Below, in pieces: positions 8,468 to 16,667 of a DNA stretch of 64,000 nucleotides (positions are counted from its first letter, which is position 1; every line of letters starts with the position of its first letter). A program made the position numbers and the translations under genes. Under the pieces are notes generated by a model. It was not told where the DNA came from. It saw only the letters and a list, made by a program, of their open reading frames with translations, and ran no database searches. The stretch covers positions 930,001 to 994,000 of the forward strand of contig NC_013799.1 of NCBI RefSeq assembly GCF_000010785.1. Direction: 5' to 3'. This DNA comes from Hydrogenobacter thermophilus TK-6 (GTDB taxonomy: Bacteria; Aquificota; Aquificia; Aquificales; Aquificaceae).

Positions 8468-9149
8468 TGTTATAGTCGAGCTTAAAAATGTATCAAAATC
8501 CTATACTGGTAGTGAACTTATTCCGGTTCTAAAAAGTGTTTATCTCACTGTGGAGTTGGGGAAAATTTATATAATCTTAGGTCCGAGTGGTTCTGGTAAA
8601 ACGACGCTTCTAAACATAATAGGCTTGCTGGATAAACCGTCAGAGGGTGAGGTGTTTTTCGAAGGAGAACGTGTGGATACCTTATCGGAAGATGAATTAG
8701 CTGTGAAAAGAGCTGGTAAGATAAGCTATATTTTCCAAGATATTAGATTAATTCCCACACTATCTGCTATAGACAATATCCTACTGCCTACATATTTCGT
8801 AAAATATAAGATTGATTTCTCTTTTTTAGAGTATCTTTTAAATTCTCTCAATTTAAACAATAAAGTTAAGATGTATCCATCGCAACTTAGTGGGGGACAA
8901 GCTCAAAGAGTTGCAATAATAAGAGCTCTTATTACAAAACCAATGCTACTTCTAGCGGATGAACCCACAGCAAATCTGGACACCAAAAATAAGGACATAG
9001 TGAAGGAGATTCTGTATAATTACTCAAGAGAGAATAACGCTTCCGTGGTACTTGCTACACACGATCAGAGTGTTGTTGATATAGGGGACTATGTTTTATG
9101 CATTTCAGATGGTGTTTTAAAAAGAAACCAGGATTGTTTGAGGTGTTGA
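8460..9149 (+). CDS. LolD/MacB-type ABC transporter ATPase 2
   Basis: 229 residues with Walker A GPSGSGKTT, signature LSGGQAQRV, Walker B LLLADEPTANLD and LATHDQS. A strong AAGGAGGTG site lies inside the preceding permease gene. Two ATPases for three permeases in one operon imply two transporters, or one mixed complex. The arrangement recalls the NosF-NosY part of the nos maturation system, though these permeases belong to the FtsX, not the NosY, superfamily. Confidence 0.92.
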   Translation: MANVIVELKNVSKSYTGSELIPVLKSVYLTVELGKIYIILGPSGSGKTTLLNIIGLLDKPSEGEVFFEGERVDTLSEDELAVKRAGKISYIFQDIRLIPTLSAIDNILLPTYFVKYKIDFSFLEYLLNSLNLNNKVKMYPSQLSGGQAQRVAIIRALITKPMLLLADEPTANLDTKNKDIVKEILYNYSRENNASVVLATHDQSVVDIGDYVLCISDGVLKRNQDCLRC

Positions 9150-9151
9150 GT

Positions 9152-9811
9152 ATGATAGATAGGGTGGAGCGCTTCAGTATAAAGAAAAAATATATTTTAG
9201 GCGCTTTACTAGTAGTAATTATTGCATTCCTGATTGATTATTCAATAGGATTCTGGCAAAGTTATCTTCTAAAGAAGAAAGAGGAGCTAAGAAAAGAGTT
9301 AGAGAATATAGCTTATTTCCAAATATTCCCAGACATAGCGGATATAAATTATAAAGGAGATGGGCATACTTATGTAATCAAGTTTAAAATAGAGAGTATA
9401 TATCCAGATACGGTCTATATAACTAACCCACAGGTTACAGCGTACATACAAACGGGTACAGTTTGGACTGAGCTACCCGTTTACGAGAGTAATATGCAGG
9501 GTCAAAAACAAATATTAGAGTTAAAAAATGGAACATACTACTTTTACAGAGAAGTAGACATAAAACCTTCCATAAAATATACCGAATATCTAATGCCATT
9601 CTACATGCATGTTAAGTTTAATATGATGTTCTTTGTTATGCCTAAAAAATACTTAGATATAAAAGAAAACATATATGAAAATATCACAACAAGATATGTT
9701 GATTTATATACTTACTTAAAACCTTATGGAATTAGCGATGAAGTTATACTTAAAAAACTAAATTTCCCAGATAATAAGGTACCCATTTTTATACCTATGC
9801 CACCACATTAA
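9152..9811 (+). CDS. Membrane-anchored periplasmic protein of unknown family
   Basis: 219 residues from the ATG at 9152, two bases after the ATPase stop; an earlier ATG at 9098 would overlap the ATPase. A single N-terminal helix (about residues 14-36) is followed by a short coiled segment (KKKEELRKELENI) and a beta-rich periplasmic domain with no cysteine and few histidines. I do not recognise the family. Like MacA or other adaptor proteins it could link the transporter to periplasmic clients, but no adaptor signature is visible. Confidence 0.75.
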   Translation: MIDRVERFSIKKKYILGALLVVIIAFLIDYSIGFWQSYLLKKKEELRKELENIAYFQIFPDIADINYKGDGHTYVIKFKIESIYPDTVYITNPQVTAYIQTGTVWTELPVYESNMQGQKQILELKNGTYYFYREVDIKPSIKYTEYLMPFYMHVKFNMMFFVMPKKYLDIKENIYENITTRYVDLYTYLKPYGISDEVILKKLNFPDNKVPIFIPMPPH

Positions 9812-9821
9812 GGAGGTTAGC

Positions 9822-10370
9822 ATGTTTATTGTTATGACTTTGTTAGTATGGTTAGGGTTAGGTTGTGCACATGAGGTAGCAGCCAATGTCTCCCCTTATT
9901 CTTATATGGTGAAGTATCCTTGGATAGTTAAAATACATCCCCCTATAGTGCACTACGCGATCAGCGTACCTATTATAAGTTTGGCTTTTGAACTATATTA
10001 CATATTAAGAAAAAGATCTAACAATACTTTAGCTATAATCTTGCATGTACTTAGTATATTAGTTATTACTGTGGCTGTTTTAACCGGTTATGTAGTACAT
10101 AAAGCTATATCAGCTATACCAGTATATGTTGAAGCTATGCATATCCTCCATATACACCAAAGAATCGGTTTTTACATATTAGCTATGTCTTATGCATGGC
10201 TATTTCTTATTATCATATATGCACTCAAGCCATATAAATATCTAAAAATTTTTTCTATTATCCTATTAATACTTATTTGCTGTTTCGTGTTTTATCAAAG
10301 TTATTTAGGTGGTATTATGGTTTACGATTATGGTTTAGGAGTAAATATAGAAAATCAAGACTGGAGGTAA
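9822..10370 (+). CDS. DUF2231 membrane protein, putative b-type cytochrome
   Basis: 182 residues, ribosome site AAGGAGG, with an N-terminal signal-like segment and about four transmembrane helices. The pattern 'KIHPPIVHYAIS' (H39, H44), 'LTGYVVHKA' (H93), 'HILHIHQRIG' (H107, H110, H112) and the final 'YLGGIMVYDYGLGV' are features of DUF2231 proteins, where the histidines probably bind haem. In this operon it is a candidate quinol-linked electron donor for the exported enzyme. That role is inferred. Confidence 0.78.
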   Translation: MFIVMTLLVWLGLGCAHEVAANVSPYSYMVKYPWIVKIHPPIVHYAISVPIISLAFELYYILRKRSNNTLAIILHVLSILVITVAVLTGYVVHKAISAIPVYVEAMHILHIHQRIGFYILAMSYAWLFLIIIYALKPYKYLKIFSIILLILICCFVFYQSYLGGIMVYDYGLGVNIENQDWR

Positions 10371-10375
10371 CACCG

Positions 10376-10786
10376 ATGTGTCGTTTTAAGGTTTTATTCA
10401 TATTTCTATTTGGAATTTTAGCATTATCAAGCACATCAACAGCTGAATATATAGCTAAATCTATATCAGAATATAAGGTTTATACAGGCAGGTTAGTTTT
10501 TGCCTCCAAGCCAAAAGTTGGAAAGAATTCAGCTCTTTTATATATCTTCTACACCAAAAGCAATAATCCTATTAATAAAAAGCTCAATCTTGAGGTAGTG
10601 CCTTGGATGACTGAGCATGAACATGGTTCTACTGAAATACCAAAGGTAAGTTTAGGAATGAAAGCGGGTGAATATAAGATAACATCTTTAACATTTACTA
10701 TGCCAGGCAAGTGGCAAATTTATGTAAAAGTAAAAGATAATAATTTTGAAGATACTTTGGTATTTGATGTAAATGTGGCAAAATGA
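10376..10786 (+). CDS. YtkA/FixH-like periplasmic protein
   Basis: 136 residues from the ATG at 10376 (GGAGG upstream; the longer frame from 10277 overlaps the DUF2231 gene). A signal peptide (about 1-23) precedes one immunoglobulin-like domain ending 'LTFTMPGKWQIYVKVKD', the YtkA signature. W77, M78, H81, H83 and M94 form a Met/His cluster of the kind that binds copper in related periplasmic proteins. It could deliver copper to the NosZ-like enzyme. No CuA-type CxxxC motif exists, so it does not replace the missing CuA domain. Confidence 0.75.
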   Translation: MCRFKVLFIFLFGILALSSTSTAEYIAKSISEYKVYTGRLVFASKPKVGKNSALLYIFYTKSNNPINKKLNLEVVPWMTEHEHGSTEIPKVSLGMKAGEYKITSLTFTMPGKWQIYVKVKDNNFEDTLVFDVNVAK

Positions 10787-12252
10787 GAAAGCCAATAACT
10801 GTTCTATTGTTTATTATATTTATTACCACAATTCCGTTTATGTTTCCTAGGAATTTTGTATATAAAAATATTTTCTTACATGCATTTATTGAAATACTAT
10901 CTGGAGTTTTAAGTATACTATTCGGTTCTTTTATAGCAATACATTACAAAAAATATGCCAAATTATGGCTTTTAGATGTTATCAGTGTACCTTTCATAGC
11001 GTTAGGAATTTCTGAAATTCTACATGCTTTTACTACTAATGTGCAATTTTTCATATGGACTAGAGTTTTAGGAAACTCCTTAAATATTTTGCTAATCTTT
11101 TTATATATGATTGCTTATAAATTTCTAAATGCAACTCTAATTCAAAAGCTTCCAATTAAGCTTTCAGTGATACTGATTTCTGTAATTTCTTTGGCAACTA
11201 GCCCCATATTTTTACCGCACCCTTTAGAAACTTATGTTGAGGACATAGATATAATAAGAAACGGTGTAGGTTTTTCTATATATACCAAAATCATAAATAC
11301 TTTCAACGGAGTAATATATTATGCAATATCACTGTTCCTAATTCAAGATTATCTAAGAAACAGAGAATACTTATATACCCCCTTCATTATAAGTTTTTTT
11401 CTTTTTGCAAGTAGCTGCTTTCTTTTCCCTGAATCTAAGCTATGGAATTTGCAGTGGTGGTATTGGCACATTATAAGGTTGTTAGCTCACATAATAATAT
11501 TAATATTTGCGTTTAGATTTTATAATCTGATCGTGGATAAAGTGATTGAACAGAAGACTATGTTAATAGAAATACAAGAAAAACTTTTGAACATGCATAA
11601 ATACGGTATAACTGAAAGTTTAAATGCACTATATTCACATAATATAAAAAATAAATTAAGCATACTAAAAAACCACATAGAGATACTGAAAAACTTCTAT
11701 ATTTTTGATAAGGAAGCACTCGAATTAGTAAATTTGATGGAAATAGAATTAGATAAAATTCATAAAACGTTAATCGATAGTAGACCGAAAATTAATAACA
11801 CATACGAGAATTTATATGATCTAATAAGTAATATAGTTAAAGAATTAACAATAATTACGATAGATAAAGCTATTCACTTAAATTGGTTTATAGATAAGCA
11901 ACTAGATAAGGTGATAGTTCCTAAGTTTTTAATAGAAACTGCTTTGTGGAATATAATTATAAACAGTTTAGAAGCATTAGCTAATACGGAAAAACCGGAT
12001 AGAATTATTAAGCTATCCGGAGAGATTTCAGGACAAACTAAAGAAGCTATTATTATAGTGGAAGATAATGCAGAAGGCTTACCAACCACAATTAAGGAAG
12101 AGATTTTCAAGCCTTTCCAAACGTCAAAACCTGGAGGATGGGGCCTGGGCCTAAGTTTTGCTAAATTTGCGGCTACTGTATTAGGAGGAAGTCTAGATAT
12201 TATAGGAGAAGAAGGTAAAGGAACGAGGGTTATACTTAAATTACCGACCTAG
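10783..12252 (+). CDS. Membrane histidine kinase of the cluster
   Basis: 489 residues, ATGA overlap with the YtkA-like gene. The N-terminal half has seven or eight transmembrane helices resembling a MASE3-type sensor ('HAFIEILSGVLSILFG', 'GISEILHAF'). The cytoplasmic half has an atypical H-box (YSHNIKNKLS, about residue 286), N-box IIINSLEAL, a G1 motif with Ala for Gly (EDNAEGLP), an F-box-like KPFQTSK and the G2 loop GGWGLGLSFA. The convergent NtrC-type regulator is the likely partner. Membrane-embedded histidines could sense a gas, redox state or metal, which is speculation. Confidence 0.88.
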   Translation: MRKPITVLLFIIFITTIPFMFPRNFVYKNIFLHAFIEILSGVLSILFGSFIAIHYKKYAKLWLLDVISVPFIALGISEILHAFTTNVQFFIWTRVLGNSLNILLIFLYMIAYKFLNATLIQKLPIKLSVILISVISLATSPIFLPHPLETYVEDIDIIRNGVGFSIYTKIINTFNGVIYYAISLFLIQDYLRNREYLYTPFIISFFLFASSCFLFPESKLWNLQWWYWHIIRLLAHIIILIFAFRFYNLIVDKVIEQKTMLIEIQEKLLNMHKYGITESLNALYSHNIKNKLSILKNHIEILKNFYIFDKEALELVNLMEIELDKIHKTLIDSRPKINNTYENLYDLISNIVKELTIITIDKAIHLNWFIDKQLDKVIVPKFLIETALWNIIINSLEALANTEKPDRIIKLSGEISGQTKEAIIIVEDNAEGLPTTIKEEIFKPFQTSKPGGWGLGLSFAKFAATVLGGSLDIIGEEGKGTRVILKLPT

Positions 12253-12564
12253 TGACTCCGCCTTTAAGAAAAAGAAAGTTATTGAGCTTAAGGTAACAGA
12301 TGATAGAGTTCATAACTCATAGAAGGCTATTGTGCATGGGTGCACAAAGCTTTCAGTGCTTTGCCTACTGAGTGGAAGCATTCTCTGATAGCTAAGGATT
12401 ACAGCCTTTGCCTTAACTCTTGATGGAACCCTATGCCAGTGGTAAATTTTATCAGGTAGCTCTCTGACAAGGTTTAGCGTACTCGTATTTCCATTCTACT
12501 TCCGGAGGGATCCCTTTCAAGAAAAGTAGTGACTTTATATAAAAGAGAAGAGTGTAGTCTGATC
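12253..12564. other. Intergenic stretch between kinase and regulator genes, no gene seen
   Basis: About 310 bases between two convergent genes. Every frame is broken. The minus strand has a short open stretch (RELPDKIYHWHRVPSRVKAK...) that resembles no family I know and may be decayed mobile DNA. No convincing terminator was found. Confidence 0.4.
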
Positions 12565-13866
12565 TCATTTCCCGTTGATAATTCTGTATATAGTTTGCCT
12601 GCTAATGCCTAACTCCTTCGCTGTTTTTGTTATATTATAATTAAATCGTTCCAAAGTCTTTAGTATGTAATATTTATTAAACTCCTTTAATTTTTTAAAT
12701 CCTAAATTATCGGTTTTTACTTCATTATTCCTAATGTAATCTGGTAGATCCATAAGAGTAAGATACACACGTTCACTTTTTGCAACAGAATAAAATATAA
12801 TGTTTTTAAGCTCCCTTATGTTTCCGGGATAATCGTGGTTAAGTAGAACTTCCATTACATCGTCAGATATATAACAAGGAATATCCTTAGAGAATTCTTT
12901 CTTAGCTTCTTCCATAAACTTATACGATAATGGAACTATCATATCTTTCAATTCCCTTAGCGGAGGTAGATGTATATGTATGACATTTATCCTATAAAAC
13001 AAGTCTTTACGTATCCTTTCTTTTAGCTGGTCACGGTCAATATTTGTGGCAGTTATTAACCTAAAATCAACTATCTTTTCTTGTATATCTCCAATACGTC
13101 TCATTCTTCTATTCTCTAAAACATCTAACAATTTTGCCTGCATATTGCCAGGTAGGCACTCAATCTCATCAATAAATAAAGTACCGTTATGCGCAAGTTC
13201 GATCATACCTGCTTTTTCATAGATCGCGCCTGTAAAAGCACCTTTTTTAAAACCAAAAAGCTCCGCTTCAAATAAACCATCAGGAATAGTGCTGGCTTCA
13301 ATGTGAACAAAATTGTAATCTTTTCTATTGGACATTTTATGTACATATTTAGCTAGAAATGTTTTACCTACACCAGTTTCCCCAGTTAGTAGTAGGGGTA
13401 AATTATACTGTGTGGCAATACACAACTTATCCTGTATATCTTTTTTATACATATAAATCTCATCTAAACTATTGGTGTTTTTTTGTTTACATGACAAGTA
13501 ATGTAAAGCTTTATTAATCTTAAGTATTAAATCATTAATGTCAAAAGGCTTAGAAATAAAATCAAATATTCCAGATTTTATTGAGTTTACAGCGTCCTCA
13601 AAACTACCATAAGCAGTGATAACAATGATAGGAATATCTGAATTCTTTAACATTATTTTTTTACTTAGTTCGAGCCCATTTTCGTTATTCAGCTTTAAAT
13701 CCATAAGTATAACATCTATGTGTTCTTTACTTAATAAATTTAGAGCTGAAAATGAGTTACAGGCTGTGAAAACTTTAAAACCTTTTTTCTCAAATAGATA
13801 TTTTAATGAGTTTAGGAAAGCTTGCTCGTCATCTATTATTAATATACTAGGGATAGCGGCTCTCAT
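12565..13866 (-). CDS. NtrC-family sigma-54-dependent response regulator
   Basis: 433 residues in three parts: a receiver domain (about 8-122; ILIIDDEQAF, phosphoryl Asp in VILMDLKL, SKPFD), an AAA+ domain (Walker A GETGVGKT, GAFTGA loop for contacting sigma-54, Walker B GTLFIDEIE) and a Fis-type helix-turn-helix at the C-terminus (NITKTAKELGISRQTIYRII). The start at 13866 is preferred over 13887 because TATATT at 13874-13879 predicts a transcript start one base before that ATG. It should activate the sigma-54 promoter at 2472 in response to the kinase encoded beside it. Confidence 0.92.
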   Translation of the reverse strand: MRAAIPSILIIDDEQAFLNSLKYLFEKKGFKVFTACNSFSALNLLSKEHIDVILMDLKLNNENGLELSKKIMLKNSDIPIIVITAYGSFEDAVNSIKSGIFDFISKPFDINDLILKINKALHYLSCKQKNTNSLDEIYMYKKDIQDKLCIATQYNLPLLLTGETGVGKTFLAKYVHKMSNRKDYNFVHIEASTIPDGLFEAELFGFKKGAFTGAIYEKAGMIELAHNGTLFIDEIECLPGNMQAKLLDVLENRRMRRIGDIQEKIVDFRLITATNIDRDQLKERIRKDLFYRINVIHIHLPPLRELKDMIVPLSYKFMEEAKKEFSKDIPCYISDDVMEVLLNHDYPGNIRELKNIIFYSVAKSERVYLTLMDLPDYIRNNEVKTDNLGFKKLKEFNKYYILKTLERFNYNITKTAKELGISRQTIYRIINGK

Positions 13867-13873
13867 GATTTTA

Positions 13874-13879
13874 AATATA
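13874..13879 (-). promoter_or_regulatory. -10 box of the NtrC-type regulator, leaderless
   Basis: TATATT on the minus strand ends seven bases before the ATG at 13866. No Shine-Dalgarno site is seen before either possible start. Confidence 0.4.
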
Positions 13880-13887
13880 TAGCCCAT

Positions 13888-14366
13888 CTAAAGAAAATCA
13901 ACTTCTTAAGGGTCTTTAAGCCTTTTTCCTTGCATGTTTAGTACCTCCTTTTTTTATAGTTTCCTTTTTTCCCTATGAACCTTTTTATCCTCTTTACTCT
14001 TGCTCTCTTAATCTTGGCAATCTCAAATAACATGCCATCCACTCTTAACTTAAGCTTCTTATCTGTAAGCAAGAAGAAAATTAGACAAGCATTCGGAAGA
14101 TATGACAAGATTCTATCCGTCGTCAGAATAACATTCCGGTAAATCCTGTGATGGTGGAATTGAATAGAGGTACTAAGATAAACTAGGCGTATGGCTGAGC
14201 TGTGGAGAGGTAAGGTTTCCTGCCTCCCCTATCTTTTTCTAGCTCAAACGAACGTTTGGATGAACTATTCCAGACATCTGCTTACCCTTTCCTTTCAGAT
14301 ACTTCCTTCGCACACTGCTATATTTTCTCGCCTTTTCTACTTTCTCTCACCAAAAGTATTAACTCA
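13888..14366. other. Degraded intergenic DNA at the island edge
   Basis: No convincing gene. On the minus strand, roughly 14170 down to 13936, an open stretch of about 78 codons without an upstream ATG ends in a basic tail (KIKRARVKRIKRF then GKKGNYKKRRY). It could be a transposase remnant, but no catalytic residues are recognisable. The rest is stop-rich. Confidence 0.4.
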
Positions 14367-14833
14367 TACGCTAGGTAAGAAATTAAACATACGATAAGAC
14401 CTCCTCATAGCTACTTCTGTAAAAACTGGAGTCAATAGCGTAACCATAGAGCAAGGCAAGTAGCGTTATTCCCTTCCACCACCTACCTTATCCTCTTTGT
14501 TCTCACATACCTCATTTCATGATAAACCCCAGGATGAAACCAAAGGTCATAAACTCTGCCCCCTGCACAGCACACTACCATAACCAGCACTCCATAGTAA
14601 AGCTCCTCAAACTCTACCTCTCTACCGTAGTATTTACTGTTATGAGCTTTAACTTCTTACCAAATAGCAATTTTGCCAAAAGTAAAAGGGATGCTTTGTG
14701 CAGCATGTATTCTCTTAGCAAGCGATAGGCTTTTTTGGTTCTGTCCTTTCTGAAGCTGACTATAACAGCTCCCTGCCCTTGAAGGACTTTTTACTCAAGA
14801 ACTATAGGCTTTCTGAATTTCTCACTTGGCGTA
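14367..14833. mobile_element. Decayed insertion element, copy B (about 0.47 kb)
   Basis: The left end TACGCTAGGTAAGAAATTA (14367) and right end TTTCTGAATTTCTCACTTGG ending GCGTA at 14833 are imperfect inverted repeats shared with copies A and C. Near the left end the minus strand encodes 'RITLLALLYGYAID', like the C-terminal tail of IS4-type transposases. The rest is broken. Copy B lies in the same orientation as copy A, and the two bracket the AT-rich 2-14.8 kb island. The right end directly abuts the start of the subtilase gene. Confidence 0.6.
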
Positions 14834-14854
14834 ATGTATTATAAGATACTAATC

Positions 14855-15877
14855 ATGGGGAAAAAGTTAATTGCACTCATGCTCTCTTTCTCTCTTTTGC
14901 AGGCTCAAACCGTTATCGTTCCTATACCCGGAGAGCCTCAACCCAAGCCTCCAACTTCACCACAGCAACCGCAGGAAGGAGGTGGTGGTTCAGGCTTTGG
15001 TATCTTAATTGGGAGTGTAATTGGAGCAGGCATACTGTTTTTGCTTACAAAAGCTGTTCTCTCAAAACCCTCAAAGCCTCCAAGAATGGCTTTTATACCC
15101 TTTGAATTTATAGCACTTCACACTGCGGACCTTCCTGAAGATGTAAAAGTGATAGACAAGGAGCGTTTTGAAGGCTACACCTTATCGCTTATAAAGTGGG
15201 ATGAGGAGGAGCAAAAGCTAAGAGATAAGCTCAAAGATAGAGTATTTTTGCTGGAACCCAATTACCTATATGAGCTTTACGGAGAGGTAGCATCTTTATC
15301 TGAGACGGTAATTAAAGAGGGATCACCTTCCTCCTCAGTTTTAGCTGTGCTGGACACGGGAGCTGATGGAGGTCTTTTGAAAAATGCCCTACTTTTTACC
15401 AAGAATGTAAGGAGGGACAGTTACAAACCAGAGAAGCACGGGACGGCTGTTGCTTACCTTGCTCATGAGCAGAAGGGTGCAAAAGTGGCGCTCTACAGAG
15501 TTTGTTCAGATGGTATATGTGATGGCTGGAGTGTATCAAAGGCTCTCGTGGATGTTTATAGAGAAGGTATAAAAGTGGTAAACATGTCCTTTGGAACTGA
15601 TAGAGAAGACAGAATTGTCGCTTTTCTCATAAAGGGTATGTCACTTAGAGGCTTTGTCTTTGTAGCACCTGTGGGGAATACTCCCTCCGATGAGCTTCCA
15701 TTTCCTGCCAGGCTTAAAGAGGTAGTATCCGTTGCAGGAAAACCTTGCTTCCCTGAAAAGATATGTCAAAGGGCAAAGGTCAGCGAAGAATACAGAGACA
15801 TACAGACACCTGTGGGTAAGGTTACCGGAACATCTTTCTCATCAGCAGTGCATGCAGGAAAGATAGTAGGTCAATAA
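14855..15877 (+). CDS. Subtilisin-like (S8) serine protease, membrane-anchored or exported
   Basis: 340 residues from the ATG at 14855 (an earlier ATG at 14834 touches the element end). There is a signal peptide (about 1-17), a Pro- then Gly-rich linker, a helix near residues 48-66, and a compact S8 domain with the triad Asp in AVLDTGAD, His in KHGTAVAYLA and Ser in GTSFSSAVHAG. The domain is short and ends soon after the catalytic Ser. The substrate is unknown. A TATTAT box at 14837-14842, just outside the insertion-element end, predicts a transcript start near 14849. Confidence 0.85.
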   Translation: MGKKLIALMLSFSLLQAQTVIVPIPGEPQPKPPTSPQQPQEGGGGSGFGILIGSVIGAGILFLLTKAVLSKPSKPPRMAFIPFEFIALHTADLPEDVKVIDKERFEGYTLSLIKWDEEEQKLRDKLKDRVFLLEPNYLYELYGEVASLSETVIKEGSPSSSVLAVLDTGADGGLLKNALLFTKNVRRDSYKPEKHGTAVAYLAHEQKGAKVALYRVCSDGICDGWSVSKALVDVYREGIKVVNMSFGTDREDRIVAFLIKGMSLRGFVFVAPVGNTPSDELPFPARLKEVVSVAGKPCFPEKICQRAKVSEEYRDIQTPVGKVTGTSFSSAVHAGKIVGQ

Positions 15878-15880
15878 AAG

Positions 15881-16645
15881 TTAAAGCACATCGTAAAAAC
15901 CCCTCCTAAGAAGCTTGTATACCAAGATGCCAAGCATAAAAGATAGACAGGATAGCACTAAGGAAGTCAAAAAAACGCTCACATCTATATAACCTTTAAG
16001 CAGAGCGGTCTGTATGTTCCTGAGCATATAAAAGAGGGGATTAAAGACCAGAAAAGGCTTTAGAGGGTCTGGCACATAAGATACGGGGTATATGATGGGA
16101 AGAGAGTAAAAGACAAAACTGAGCAGAGTTGAAACTATCTGAGAGATATCCCTAACATAAACGCACAGACTACCAAGCAGGAGAGCAACACCCATCACAA
16201 AGAACAGCTCTACCAAAAGTGCAGGTAAGAGAAGTGGCACATGCTTTAAACTGTAGGGAAAGTCTTTGAGTAAAAGGGCGTATGTCAGAGATACAAAGGT
16301 GGAAATAAAACCTGTTATGGTGGATGCCAGCACAAAAAGGTAAGGCGGTACTGCGGTTTTTTTGAGCAGGTAAGCATTGTCTGTTATAGCATTCATGCCT
16401 CTTATTAAGGATTGACTGAAGCCGTTCCAAAAGGCAAGTCCAGCAAGGAGATAAACTGTATAACTGGCTCCTTCCGTAGCCTCCTGCGGGAATTTGGCTT
16501 TGACTATGTGTTGAAATATTAGGTAGAAAACGCTCATCATAAGAAGGGGGTTTAAAAACATCCAAAAGGTACCAAACAGCGATCCCGCAAAGGACATTTT
16601 AATGTCTCTTTTGACAAGCTGATAAAGTACATAAAGCGTGCGCAT
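15881..16645 (-). CDS. ABC-2 type polysaccharide/O-antigen export permease
   Basis: 254 residues with six predicted transmembrane helices. Typical Wzm/KpsM features are an N-terminal amphipathic '[19 protein letters not shown]', '[15 protein letters not shown]' in the first loop and '[18 protein letters not shown]' near the end. Such permeases move polysaccharide or teichoic-acid-like chains across the inner membrane with a Wzt-type ATPase, which is not encoded in this window. The gene is convergent with the subtilase (3-base gap) and divergent from, and overlapping at its 5' end, the trpB1 promoter region. Confidence 0.87.
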   Translation of the reverse strand: MRTLYVLYQLVKRDIKMSFAGSLFGTFWMFLNPLLMMSVFYLIFQHIVKAKFPQEATEGASYTVYLLAGLAFWNGFSQSLIRGMNAITDNAYLLKKTAVPPYLFVLASTITGFISTFVSLTYALLLKDFPYSLKHVPLLLPALLVELFFVMGVALLLGSLCVYVRDISQIVSTLLSFVFYSLPIIYPVSYVPDPLKPFLVFNPLFYMLRNIQTALLKGYIDVSVFLTSLVLSCLSFMLGILVYKLLRRGFYDVL

Positions 16646-16655
16646 CTTGAAGGAT

Positions 16656-16661
16656 TATAAT
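16656..16661 (+). promoter_or_regulatory. -10 box of trpB1, leaderless
   Basis: TATAAT ends six bases before the A of the ATG at 16668, so the transcript would start exactly at that codon. There is no Shine-Dalgarno site, and the -35 region is poor. Confidence 0.55.
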
Positions 16662-16667
16662 ATGGTT

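Noticed and set aside
14191-14728. Short plus-strand frames between the regulator and the subtilase
   Set aside because: They have no ribosome sites or plausible protein character and overlap the insertion-element relic.
16170-16565. 131-codon minus-strand frame inside the ABC-2 permease gene
   Set aside because: Shadow frame with low-complexity, non-family sequence; the overlapping frame encodes a clear Wzm-type permease.
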